Below, in pieces: positions 1-5,220 of a stretch of 5,624 nucleotides of DNA; positions within the stretch are counted from its first letter, which is position 1, and each line of letters starts with the position of its first letter. The position numbers were made by a program, and so were the translations under genes. This DNA comes from Bacteroidota bacterium (GTDB taxonomy: Bacteria; Bacteroidota; Bacteroidia; Flavobacteriales; Flavobacteriaceae): contig SMXJ01000050.1 in NCBI GenBank assembly GCA_004356305.1, positions 1 through 5,624 of the forward strand, written 5' to 3'. The notes beneath the pieces are model-generated. The model was given only the letters and a program-made list of their open reading frames with translations. It did no database searches and had not been told where the DNA came from.

Positions 1-354
1 AAGAATATGATACCTAAGTGTCTTTTCAATGGAGAGTTCCAATTCTTTTTGGGTCTCTGTGTCTTCTTCAAGTTCAATCAAACCTTTTGTTTTTTTCTGT
101 TTTCGATAATTATTGAATAGAAGTAAGACTGAAAGCCCGAAGTGCCATATAAAGAATGAATGTAGATTGAATTTATAAAGCAAAAAGCCAACGAGTATTC
201 CATAGCCGATTAATCCTGGTCCAGCAAACTTGAAATATTTATGATATGTTGAAAAGTTATAGATGAGCATTAGCAAGAACCAGCTCACTATGAAAAATCC
301 TATGTAATATAATACTGTCATCCCGACAAGCACAAAAGTGATGCGGTTTTGCAT
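1..354 (-). CDS. Hypothetical integral membrane protein, N-terminal part (runs off left edge)
   Basis: I do not recognise this family. The frame is open from an ATG at 354 to base 1, giving 118 residues with no stop, so the C-terminus lies outside the window. Three hydrophobic stretches are visible, at about residues 5-32, 43-60 and 64-80. They are followed by a basic patch (NYRKQKKTK, 82-90) and then a Glu-rich, probably cytoplasmic helix (from about residue 92). The basic patch after the third segment predicts a cytoplasmic C-terminal tail by the positive-inside rule. Two starts are possible: ATG 354 (MQNRITF), preceded by an A-rich stretch as is common in Bacteroidota, and ATG 321 (residue 12), which leaves a 20-residue first membrane segment. 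I chose 354, but a perfect hairpin covers that start codon, and if the hairpin is non-coding then 321 is the true start. It is divergent from trxB. Confidence 0.62.
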   Translation of the reverse strand, partial: MQNRITFVLVGMTVLYYIGFFIVSWFLLMLIYNFSTYHKYFKFAGPGLIGYGILVGFLLYKFNLHSFFIWHFGLSVLLLFNNYRKQKKTKGLIELEEDTETQKELELSIEKTLRYHIL

Positions 355-361
355 CACTTTT
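334..361. promoter_or_regulatory. Perfect 11-bp hairpin with flanking T-tract over the start of the left gene
   Basis: The arms AAAAGTGATGC (334-344) and GCATCACTTTT (351-361) pair perfectly around a 6-base loop. On the plus strand the second arm runs into a T-rich tract (358-364), the form of an intrinsic terminator, but no plus-strand gene ends upstream of it. On the minus strand the stem contains the ATG at 354 and the TGA of a small ORF at 356-354, so in that RNA it would hide the start codon. It may be a terminator guarding against plus-strand transcription, a translational control hairpin, or both. The inverted repeat is certain and its role is not. Confidence 0.6.
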
Positions 362-527
362 TTTGTTTCTGAAAACTATTGAAATGAAATTTTAGAATAT
401 TGAAAGAAACTAAAAAAGATGCAAGCGATAGCTTGGACTTTTGTATTTCCAGCATTTTATCTAGAAAAATTTTCCACTGAGCGGTTTTTTGCGAAGAAAA
501 AATCATAAATACTTTTAATACACCCAT
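354..527 (-). CDS. Doubtful small ORF, 57 aa, overlapping the left gene's start by one base
   Basis: An ATG at 527 opens 57 codons ending at TGA 356-354. That TGA shares its last base with the ATG of the membrane protein (TGATG), an arrangement typical of translational coupling. The product is basic and Phe-, Lys- and Ser-rich (starts MGVLKVFMIFSS, ends FQKQKK), with a weakly hydrophobic N-terminus and a second hydrophobic stretch near residues 34-46. I recognise no family. The DNA here is very AT-rich and resembles intergenic sequence, and the ORF lies across the likely promoter region of trxB. A chance ORF is the more likely reading; the TGATG junction is the only positive evidence. Confidence 0.2.
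   Translation of the reverse strand: MGVLKVFMIFSSQKTAQWKIFLDKMLEIQKSKLSLASFLVSFNILKFHFNSFQKQKK
489..517 (+). promoter_or_regulatory. Possible Bacteroidota-type promoter for trxB
   Basis: TTG at 489-491 is followed by 18 bases and then TACTTTTA at 510-517. The Bacteroidota sigma consensus is TTG, 17-19 bases, TAnnTTTG, so this matches except for the final G. It would leave a leader of roughly 90 bases before the trxB start. Two further TAnnTTT boxes (540-547 and 573-580) lie closer to the gene but lack a well-spaced TTG. In such AT-rich DNA chance matches are common. Confidence 0.33.
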
Positions 528-612
528 CACGATTCTTAATAACTTTTACTGTAAGGTTTTGCCTAACTTTACTACTTTTACAGTCTGAAATTTTTACTGA
601 ATAAATAGTAGT

Positions 613-1581
613 ATGTCTGAAAAAATAGAAAGAATAAAATGTTTGATCATAGGCTCGGGACCCGCGGGATATACTGCGGCTATCTATGCTGCCAGAGCCG
701 ATTTGAAACCCATTATGTACACTGGTCTCGAGCCCGGTGGACAGCTAACCACAACTACCGAAGTCGATAATTTTCCGGGTTATCCTGATGGCATTGACGG
801 CCCTACAATGATGGTACAATTACAGCAACAAGCCGAACGCTTTGGCACAGAAGTTCGAATTGGTATGGTTACCGCTGTGGAGTTTAGCGATGAAGTAGGT
901 GGGATCCATAAAGTGACCGTGGACGGCAAAACTCAGATCGAAGCGGAGGCTGTGATTATTTCTACCGGAGCGACCGCAAAATATTTAGGGATACCCAGTG
1001 AGCAAAAATTACGCGGAGGTGGAGTGTCTGCCTGTGCAGTTTGCGATGGGTTTTTCTACAAAGGTCAGGATGTAGCGATCGTTGGAGCAGGGGATGTAGC
1101 GGCTGAAGAAGCTACTTATCTGGCAAACATTTGTAGCAAAGTTACCATGTTGGTGCGTAAGGATTATATGCGGGCTTCCAAAGCCATGCAACACCGAGTT
1201 AATGCGACCAAAAATATTGACCTCCGTTACAATACCGAAGTCGATGAAGTACTAGGCGATATGGTGGTAGAAGGCTTACGCATGAAGAACAATCTAACGG
1301 GTGAGAAGGAAGAAATAGCGATCACCGGATTGTTTATGGCCATTGGCCATAAACCGAATACCGATATCTTTAAGGGACAATTGGAAATGGATGACACCGG
1401 TTATGTGATCACAGAAGGAAAGTCAACCAAAACCAATAAGCCGGGTGTATTTGCCAGCGGGGATGTTCAGGATAAAGAATACCGTCAAGCTGTGACTGCA
1501 GCAGGTACAGGATGTATGGCTGCGCTAGACGCTGAAAGATATTTATCTACCGTCGAAAGTAATAAAGAAGTAGAGGCATAA
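613..1581 (+). CDS. trxB: Thioredoxin reductase (NADPH), TrxB
   Basis: TrxB is a cytoplasmic homodimeric flavoenzyme that passes electrons from NADPH through FAD and a Cys pair to thioredoxin. The protein has 322 residues, normal for the low-molecular-weight bacterial type. In order: the N-terminal FAD-binding GSGPAG (14-19), GGQLTTTTEVDNFPGYP (42-58), the STGA segment (117-120), the redox centre CAVCDG (Cys141, Cys144, Asp145) and the NADPH-binding VGAGDVAAEEA (157-167). Next come VRKDYMR (181-187), at the place of the HRRxxxR element that binds the NADPH 2'-phosphate, and the C-terminal FAD motif ASGDV...YRQAVTAAGTG (281-300). The CxxC inside the NADPH domain separates it from alkyl hydroperoxide reductase F and from ferredoxin-NADP reductase-like proteins that lack the cysteines. 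There is no Shine-Dalgarno, usual in this phylum. It stands alone as a transcription unit with its own terminator and no thioredoxin gene adjacent. Confidence 0.97.
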   Translation: MSEKIERIKCLIIGSGPAGYTAAIYAARADLKPIMYTGLEPGGQLTTTTEVDNFPGYPDGIDGPTMMVQLQQQAERFGTEVRIGMVTAVEFSDEVGGIHKVTVDGKTQIEAEAVIISTGATAKYLGIPSEQKLRGGGVSACAVCDGFFYKGQDVAIVGAGDVAAEEATYLANICSKVTMLVRKDYMRASKAMQHRVNATKNIDLRYNTEVDEVLGDMVVEGLRMKNNLTGEKEEIAITGLFMAIGHKPNTDIFKGQLEMDDTGYVITEGKSTKTNKPGVFASGDVQDKEYRQAVTAAGTGCMAALDAERYLSTVESNKEVEA

Positions 1582-1619
1582 ACGCTGTAGCAGACTTGCA
1601 AGTGAAAGTCGTTCGGATT

Positions 1620-1648
1620 CCTGATTGGAGTAGCCAGTCGGGTTTTTT
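1620..1648 (+). terminator. Intrinsic terminator of trxB
   Basis: CCTGATTGG (1620-1628) pairs with CCAGTCGGG (1634-1642) across a 5-base loop, a 9-bp stem that includes two G-U pairs, followed directly by six T (1643-1648). It starts 38 bases after the trxB stop. The T-tract runs into the stop codon (1649-1647) of the convergent minus-strand gene. In the opposite direction the hairpin is not followed by T residues, so it should act mainly on the trxB transcript. Confidence 0.85.
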
Positions 1649-2141
1649 ATTCTGGTTGGTGATGGTAACTGTAAATTCGTTTGGCCTTCCATCGGTCGTT
1701 TTCTTTTACCCAAAGAATAGAAAATAAGGCCGTAGATGTTTTATATAATTCCCTGCTGGGTTCTTTTATATAGAATTCATGTTTCCCCTCTTGAATTACT
1801 CCGTAAAGCTTACCATTGTCATAAAGTGGAAAAACCTTCATCGTTTCAGGAGTTAATTTTCTAATGGGTTTTCTTTCCGGAGAGGAACAGATGTTTTCTC
1901 TCATGGCACTTAGAAATTCTTCCTTGTTTTGCACTCCGCTTTGATCGTGGTAAAATTCAATATCTTCGGTTAGTAGTCGTTCCAAAGTAGAAAGCTCACA
2001 GTTATTGAAACCTGCTTCAAAAAGCAAGCTGTCTTTTTTCTGAAATGTTTTATGCAATTCTGAAGTAATTTCGACCTGAGCGAATACACTTCCGAAGAAA
2101 TTCAGAAATACTAAAAATGAAAATAACCCGTGATAGTTCAT
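1647..2141 (-). CDS. Secreted NTF2-like / DUF4440-type protein
   Basis: The product has 164 residues and resembles the nuclear transport factor 2 (SnoaL/DUF4440) fold family, small cone-shaped barrels used as binding or enzyme scaffolds; family membership does not give a substrate. The N-terminus is hydrophobic (residues 4-21) and ends VFA before Gln22, a signal peptidase I site, so the mature protein is probably periplasmic. Family-like segments are LLTEDIEFYHDQSG (about 57-70), the middle strands KVFPLYDNGKLYGVIQEG (102-119), and the closing pattern ILWVKENDRWKAKRIYSYHH. I chose ATG 2141 because it gives a compact signal peptide with an AAAAAG tract upstream. An in-frame TTG at 2171 would add ten residues containing KKYR, which would give the signal peptide its missing positive charge, but it lies inside a hairpin stem. 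The gene is convergent with trxB and lies 87 bases downstream of the DUF2807 gene, beyond a probable terminator. It contains two Cys (about residues 48 and 84). Confidence 0.8.
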   Translation of the reverse strand: MNYHGLFSFLVFLNFFGSVFAQVEITSELHKTFQKKDSLLFEAGFNNCELSTLERLLTEDIEFYHDQSGVQNKEEFLSAMRENICSSPERKPIRKLTPETMKVFPLYDNGKLYGVIQEGKHEFYIKEPSRELYKTSTALFSILWVKENDRWKAKRIYSYHHQPE

Positions 2142-2161
2142 TCTATACTTTTTAAAATATG

Positions 2162-2199
2162 AAAACCCCAAAGTGCTATGGACTCCACTTCGAGGTTTT
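2162..2199 (-). terminator. Long hairpin terminator after the minus-strand operon
   Basis: In the minus-strand RNA, AAAACCUCGAAGUG pairs with CACUUUGGGGUUUU over 14 bp (two G-U pairs) around a 10-base loop, then runs on through U-rich sequence (UUUU CA UAUUUU). It begins about 30 bases past the DUF2807 stop. In a plus-strand RNA the same two wobble positions become A-C mismatches, so the structure fits minus-strand transcription best. It sits 20 bases before the ATG of the NTF2-like gene, so it may be only a partial terminator between the two genes. No convincing promoter is visible between it and that gene. Confidence 0.7.
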
Positions 2200-2228
2200 A
2201 CAAGGGTGGTTAGCTCCTTTCTGATCGG

Positions 2229-2951
2229 TTACATTTTTCGTATACTCCCTGAAGAGCCATCCTTAACCGATACGGCCGTAGGGTTTCCATAATAACGAAT
2301 ATCACCACCACTGGATGCCTTGCCTTCCATTTCTTCTTTTACATTTACAACGATATCAGCACCACTGGAAGCTCTTGCTTTGCAATATTTAACTTCCAGG
2401 TCTTTGGCTTTCAAGTCACTGCCACTGGAAGCTTCGGCAGTAAGTCTCATCGCGCGTCCTGAGATCTTCAGATCGGCTCCACTGCTCACATCCGCAAATA
2501 CTTCTTTAGCTATGATATCTACTTCCAAATCGGCTCCACTACTACTCTTCAATATAAGTATTTCACTTTTTATCACTGAATTACCAATTACATCGGCTCC
2601 GCTGGAAGCATACACGGCTGTTAGAGTTTTGTAGGTGACATGTACTTTTTTGGCTTTTGCTTTACCTATATTTTTGGTTGATGTGATGTTCAGTCTTCCA
2701 TTGTGAATTTCAGTTTCAATAAGCGGAACTAAATTTTCATCGGCTTCCACCACGATCTTAAATTCATCACCTTCGGTTAAATAAACATCAATTCCGGCGC
2801 TTCCTTTTACCTGGTCAAAGTCACTATGGACCGGCCTTTCTTCTGTTATTACATTTCCGTTTCCGTTTACTTGACCCAAGTGCAGGTCAAAATTACAGGC
2901 AGTAAGTGAAACTACCGCTAAAAATAGTATTGTGATCTTTATTGTTTTCAT
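2229..2951 (-). CDS. DUF2807 (head GIN domain) lipoprotein
   Basis: This is a 240-residue predicted lipoprotein. The first 18 residues form a signal peptide with lipobox LTAC and lipid-acceptor Cys19, so the protein should be anchored to a membrane facing the periplasm or cell surface. The family hallmarks follow: GNGNVITEERP (30-40), then a first sheet ending near residue 92 (GIDVYLTEGDEFKIVVEADENL within 53-74). After that comes a repetitive part (115-236) with seven Ser-Ser-Gly turns about 18-21 residues apart, six of them followed by an Asp. This pattern suits a right-handed beta-solenoid in which SSGAD marks each turn. DUF2807 proteins are common in Bacteroidota, often near PspC genes, and their biochemical role is not established. 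The start lies 12 bases after the PspC stop, so this is the last gene of the operon; a hairpin terminator follows. There is one further Cys, at 190. Confidence 0.9.
   Translation of the reverse strand: MKTIKITILFLAVVSLTACNFDLHLGQVNGNGNVITEERPVHSDFDQVKGSAGIDVYLTEGDEFKIVVEADENLVPLIETEIHNGRLNITSTKNIGKAKAKKVHVTYKTLTAVYASSGADVIGNSVIKSEILILKSSSGADLEVDIIAKEVFADVSSGADLKISGRAMRLTAEASSGSDLKAKDLEVKYCKARASSGADIVVNVKEEMEGKASSGGDIRYYGNPTAVSVKDGSSGSIRKM
2247..2609 (-). repeat. Seven-fold SSG(A/S/G)D coding repeat
   Basis: Within the DUF2807 gene the tripeptide SSG begins at residues 116, 137, 156, 175, 195, 213 and 233 (spacings 21, 19, 19, 20, 18, 20). Asp occurs two residues after the Gly in the first six. 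At DNA level the repeats have diverged (for example ccactggaagc, ctccactgctc, ctccgctggaagc on the plus strand). The repeat is therefore kept by selection on the protein turn rather than by recent duplication. Confidence 0.85.
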
Positions 2952-2963
2952 TTTTGAATAATT

Positions 2964-4700
2964 TTAATTTCCGGTTTCTAATGTGAGGGTATCCTCTATG
3001 TTTGTTGTGTTGATAATCGGTTCTTCAATGCTGACGTCGATACTATCAACTTCATTAATCTCTATTTTAACATCCTTAGAATCGTTCCAATCTGTTTCCC
3101 AGTCTTCTTCCCAATCTTCATTTTCTCGGGCAGGACAATCCAGACATCTGGTCTCGCCGTCTTCGATAAGCAAGTAATGCTCTTCGTCTCCATTATCTAA
3201 GATATCACGATAATGGTAGTCATTTCTATGAAATGAATAGGTATTGTCGTTAGCATACAGAATGGTCCCAACGGGTAAGTAGACAATTAGCTCTACTTCC
3301 TGGTCACGATAATTGTTTTCGATTGGCGTTGTGAAATACGCATCGAGTCCCAGGACGGATCCTTCGTAAGTGTAGCTGTAATCGATTGCTCTTGCTCTAT
3401 CTTTCGCGGCCAAATAGTCGCTACCGTCTGCTCTTTTCTCAATCACAATTCTACCCACAGAATCATTGGTAGAACGGACAATAAGGCGAACATCTGTGGA
3501 ATAAATGATCTTTTCATCATTCTCATTATACTCTATATCCAACCTACCTCTTCTTCGCGCATCATACTCATATAAGTCATTCGAAACCATTTGGATCGTT
3601 AGAGTGTCTCCACTTCGAACAGGGAGTGTAGATTCACTTATAAATTCTCCCTTGAAAGCAGTTTCGGTGGCTTGTCTCACACCGAAGATCGTCAATCCTA
3701 CTATAGAGCAGATCCAAATTACAAACAAAGCGATCTTCGCCGGTGTACCTATGGATTTGAGGTTATTGATAAGTATTTTTAATCCTAATATAAACAAGAT
3801 AAAAAATGGAATTCCTACCGCGAATAGGGTCAACAATGAGATCAACCATAAGGGCGCATTTGTGGTGTCGACAAGTTGGTACCAATCCATTAACTCACCG
3901 TGTCCCCAAAAGCCAAAGGAGCCTGCTGTAAATAATCCAACTATAAGTGCAATTAGAGTGGAAAGTGCAACGATGATAACAATGACTCCTATAAACTTGA
4001 CAAATACTTTGAGACAAGTAAGAAAGATATTACCGAGAGTTTCGAAAAAACCGGTAAAACCGCTTTTTACTTTTTCCCCGTATTTGTCATAGTCTACGTT
4101 TTTTACTTTTTCGGCGACGGTTTCATATCCTTCTTTAAACTTTTTTTCAATATTGGAGATATTTATGGCGTCTCCTTGCATTTTCAACTTTTCTGAAGTT
4201 GAGACGGCAGCGGGAACTATGATCCATAATAGAATGTAGATCAAGATGAATATTCCACTTGAAAATATACATAATAATACCCAAAAAAGACGTACCCAAA
4301 CGGTATCTATCCCCAGATAATAACCTAATCCTGATGAAACACCTGCCACCACTTTGTTGTCCACATCTCTAAACAATTGCTTGTGAGACGATCGGGATCT
4401 ACGTGATCTTTTGGGTGCATCCTCAAAAATTTCTTCATCTACCATATAGTCTTCGGGCTGTCCCATTACGGCAATCACCTCGTCCAATTCTTTTACAGTC
4501 ACTACCTGTGTACTGTTTTCCAACTTTTCTGTAAATAGCTCGGCAATACGGGCTTCTATATCCTTGATGATTTCATCAGTCCCTTGAGGGTCACTTAATG
4601 ATTTTTTGATAGCAGCCAGATAGCGTTGTAGTTTTCCAAACGCACCTTCATCGATGTGGAAAAAAGTTCCTGCTAGATTTATGTTAACTGTTTTGTTCAT
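2964..4700 (-). CDS. PspC-domain integral membrane protein
   Basis: The protein has 578 residues. Residues 1-95 form a soluble N-terminal domain found in Bacteroidota PspC proteins (MNKTVNINLAGTFFHIDE, a helical middle around KDIEARIAELF, and the MGQPEDYMVDEEIFED segment). A basic linker (KRSRRSRSSHK, 97-107) leads into the PspC domain (about 108-165). This has the typical LFRD and VVAGVSSGLGYYLGID motifs, then a hydrophobic segment ending IIVPA. Further membrane segments lie near 226-258, 284-311 and 322-341. Residues 345-578 are hydrophilic and probably lie outside the cytoplasm, beta-rich at first, then with CLDC (519-522), three DW pairs (529-538) and an acidic tail. PspC proteins of the phage-shock type sense or buffer membrane stress; that role is inference here. 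The start overlaps the PadR stop by ATGA, and the stop is 12 bases from the DUF2807 start. Confidence 0.92.
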   Translation of the reverse strand: MNKTVNINLAGTFFHIDEGAFGKLQRYLAAIKKSLSDPQGTDEIIKDIEARIAELFTEKLENSTQVVTVKELDEVIAVMGQPEDYMVDEEIFEDAPKRSRRSRSSHKQLFRDVDNKVVAGVSSGLGYYLGIDTVWVRLFWVLLCIFSSGIFILIYILLWIIVPAAVSTSEKLKMQGDAINISNIEKKFKEGYETVAEKVKNVDYDKYGEKVKSGFTGFFETLGNIFLTCLKVFVKFIGVIVIIVALSTLIALIVGLFTAGSFGFWGHGELMDWYQLVDTTNAPLWLISLLTLFAVGIPFFILFILGLKILINNLKSIGTPAKIALFVIWICSIVGLTIFGVRQATETAFKGEFISESTLPVRSGDTLTIQMVSNDLYEYDARRRGRLDIEYNENDEKIIYSTDVRLIVRSTNDSVGRIVIEKRADGSDYLAAKDRARAIDYSYTYEGSVLGLDAYFTTPIENNYRDQEVELIVYLPVGTILYANDNTYSFHRNDYHYRDILDNGDEEHYLLIEDGETRCLDCPARENEDWEEDWETDWNDSKDVKIEINEVDSIDVSIEEPIINTTNIEDTLTLETGN

Positions 4701-5035
4701 TTTGTAGTTTTTTCACTGGTTACTCTAACAACGGCCTGATGCAGTTCGCCCCAGGTAGTGTTTAATTCATTTAAAAATAGTTTACCGGTTTCGGTAAGTT
4801 CGTAATATTTACGTGGGGGACCACCGGTAGATTCTTCCCAACGGTAGTTTAACAACCCTGCGTTTTTGAGGCGGGTCAATAAGGGATAGATAGTCCCCTC
4901 GACCACCAGCATTTTTGCGTCCTTCAAGGTATCCAAAATATCATTGGTGTAGGCTTCCCCGTCTTTTAAGATAGAAAGGATACAGAATTCCAGAACCCCT
5001 TTACGCATTTGCGCTTTTGTGTTTTCGATTTTCAT
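4697..5035 (-). CDS. PadR-family transcriptional regulator
   Basis: The product has 112 residues, the size of the short PadR subfamily (LmrR-like), a dimeric winged-helix DNA-binding repressor. The winged helix is visible as QMRKGVLEFCILSIL (9-23), YTNDILDTL (29-37), the recognition-helix region VVEGTIYPLLTRLKNAGLL (44-62), and the wing ESTGGPPRKYYELTETG (68-84). The C-terminal helix (85-105) contains Trp95, near the position of the drug-stacking Trp in LmrR; whether it binds a ligand is unknown. The gene overlaps both neighbours by ATGA, so it is translated with the genes it probably controls. PadR proteins usually repress their own operon, and the operator would then lie upstream of the DUF4870 gene, outside the window. 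Confidence 0.94.
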   Translation of the reverse strand: MKIENTKAQMRKGVLEFCILSILKDGEAYTNDILDTLKDAKMLVVEGTIYPLLTRLKNAGLLNYRWEESTGGPPRKYYELTETGKLFLNELNTTWGELHQAVVRVTSEKTTK

Positions 5036-5220
5036 ATTTCTGTTTCATTTTTAAAAGACAGTAATTCGTCTCTTGTGATGATGTAATGAGGGTTTAGTTG
5101 TTGCACTGTGTACTTAGTGTCCACAGTTTCTGTCTTCGTAATGGAATCATCTTTTGGGATGTCCCCACCGTGAACCACATGTAATACTAAGGCCAATAAC
5201 ATCTTAACTAATGTGCTCAT
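5032..5220 (-). CDS. Small unrecognised protein, 62 aa, with hydrophobic N-terminus
   Basis: I do not recognise this protein. It begins MSTLVKMLLALVLHVVHGGD: residues 4-16 are hydrophobic with one Lys, short for a membrane span and similar to a weak signal peptide or a peripheral helix. The rest (20-62) is hydrophilic, rich in Thr, Asp, Glu and Lys, without Cys, and includes a YIITRDELLSF segment. It is supported as a real gene by its position: its start overlaps the DUF4870 stop by ATGA and its stop overlaps the PadR start by ATGA, so it fills exactly the space between two genes with no spare bases. It could be a small partner of the membrane proteins or of PadR; neither can be shown from the sequence. 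Confidence 0.72.
   Translation of the reverse strand: MSTLVKMLLALVLHVVHGGDIPKDDSITKTETVDTKYTVQQLNPHYIITRDELLSFKNETEI

Noticed and set aside
422..435. Small hairpin CAAGC-GATA-GCTTG
   Set aside because: Only 5 bp with no clear T-tract directly after it, so chance is likely in this context.
419..508. Plus-strand 29-codon ORF (MQAIAWTFVFPAFYLEK...)
   Set aside because: It is short, lies in very AT-rich intergenic DNA, has no recognisable family, and is antisense to another doubtful ORF. The possible trxB promoter overlaps its end.
1009..1194. Minus-strand open frame inside trxB
   Set aside because: It lies over the CxxC and NADPH-binding coding region of trxB and is a shadow frame.
1594..1603. 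Perfect 10-base palindrome ACTTGCAAGT after trxB
   Set aside because: It is short, single-copy, and sits just before the real terminator. I see no partner site or known operator.
2142..2171. TTG at 2171 as the start of the NTF2-like protein
   Set aside because: It lies inside the stem of the hairpin at 2162-2199. ATG 2141 gives a compact signal peptide and has an A-rich upstream tract. It is kept only as an alternative because its KKYR would supply positive charge.
2320..2634. Plus-strand open frame of 104 codons
   Set aside because: It is the antisense shadow of the SSG repeat part of the DUF2807 gene; the Ser/Ala/Pro-rich translation arises from that repeat.
2983..3177. Plus-strand open frame opposite the PspC C-terminus
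   Set aside because: It is Ser-rich low complexity produced by the complement of the Asp/Glu-rich tail codons.
3505..4092. Plus-strand open frame of 195 codons
   Set aside because: It is antisense to the PspC gene, which has clear domain motifs. The plus-strand translation shows no family features.
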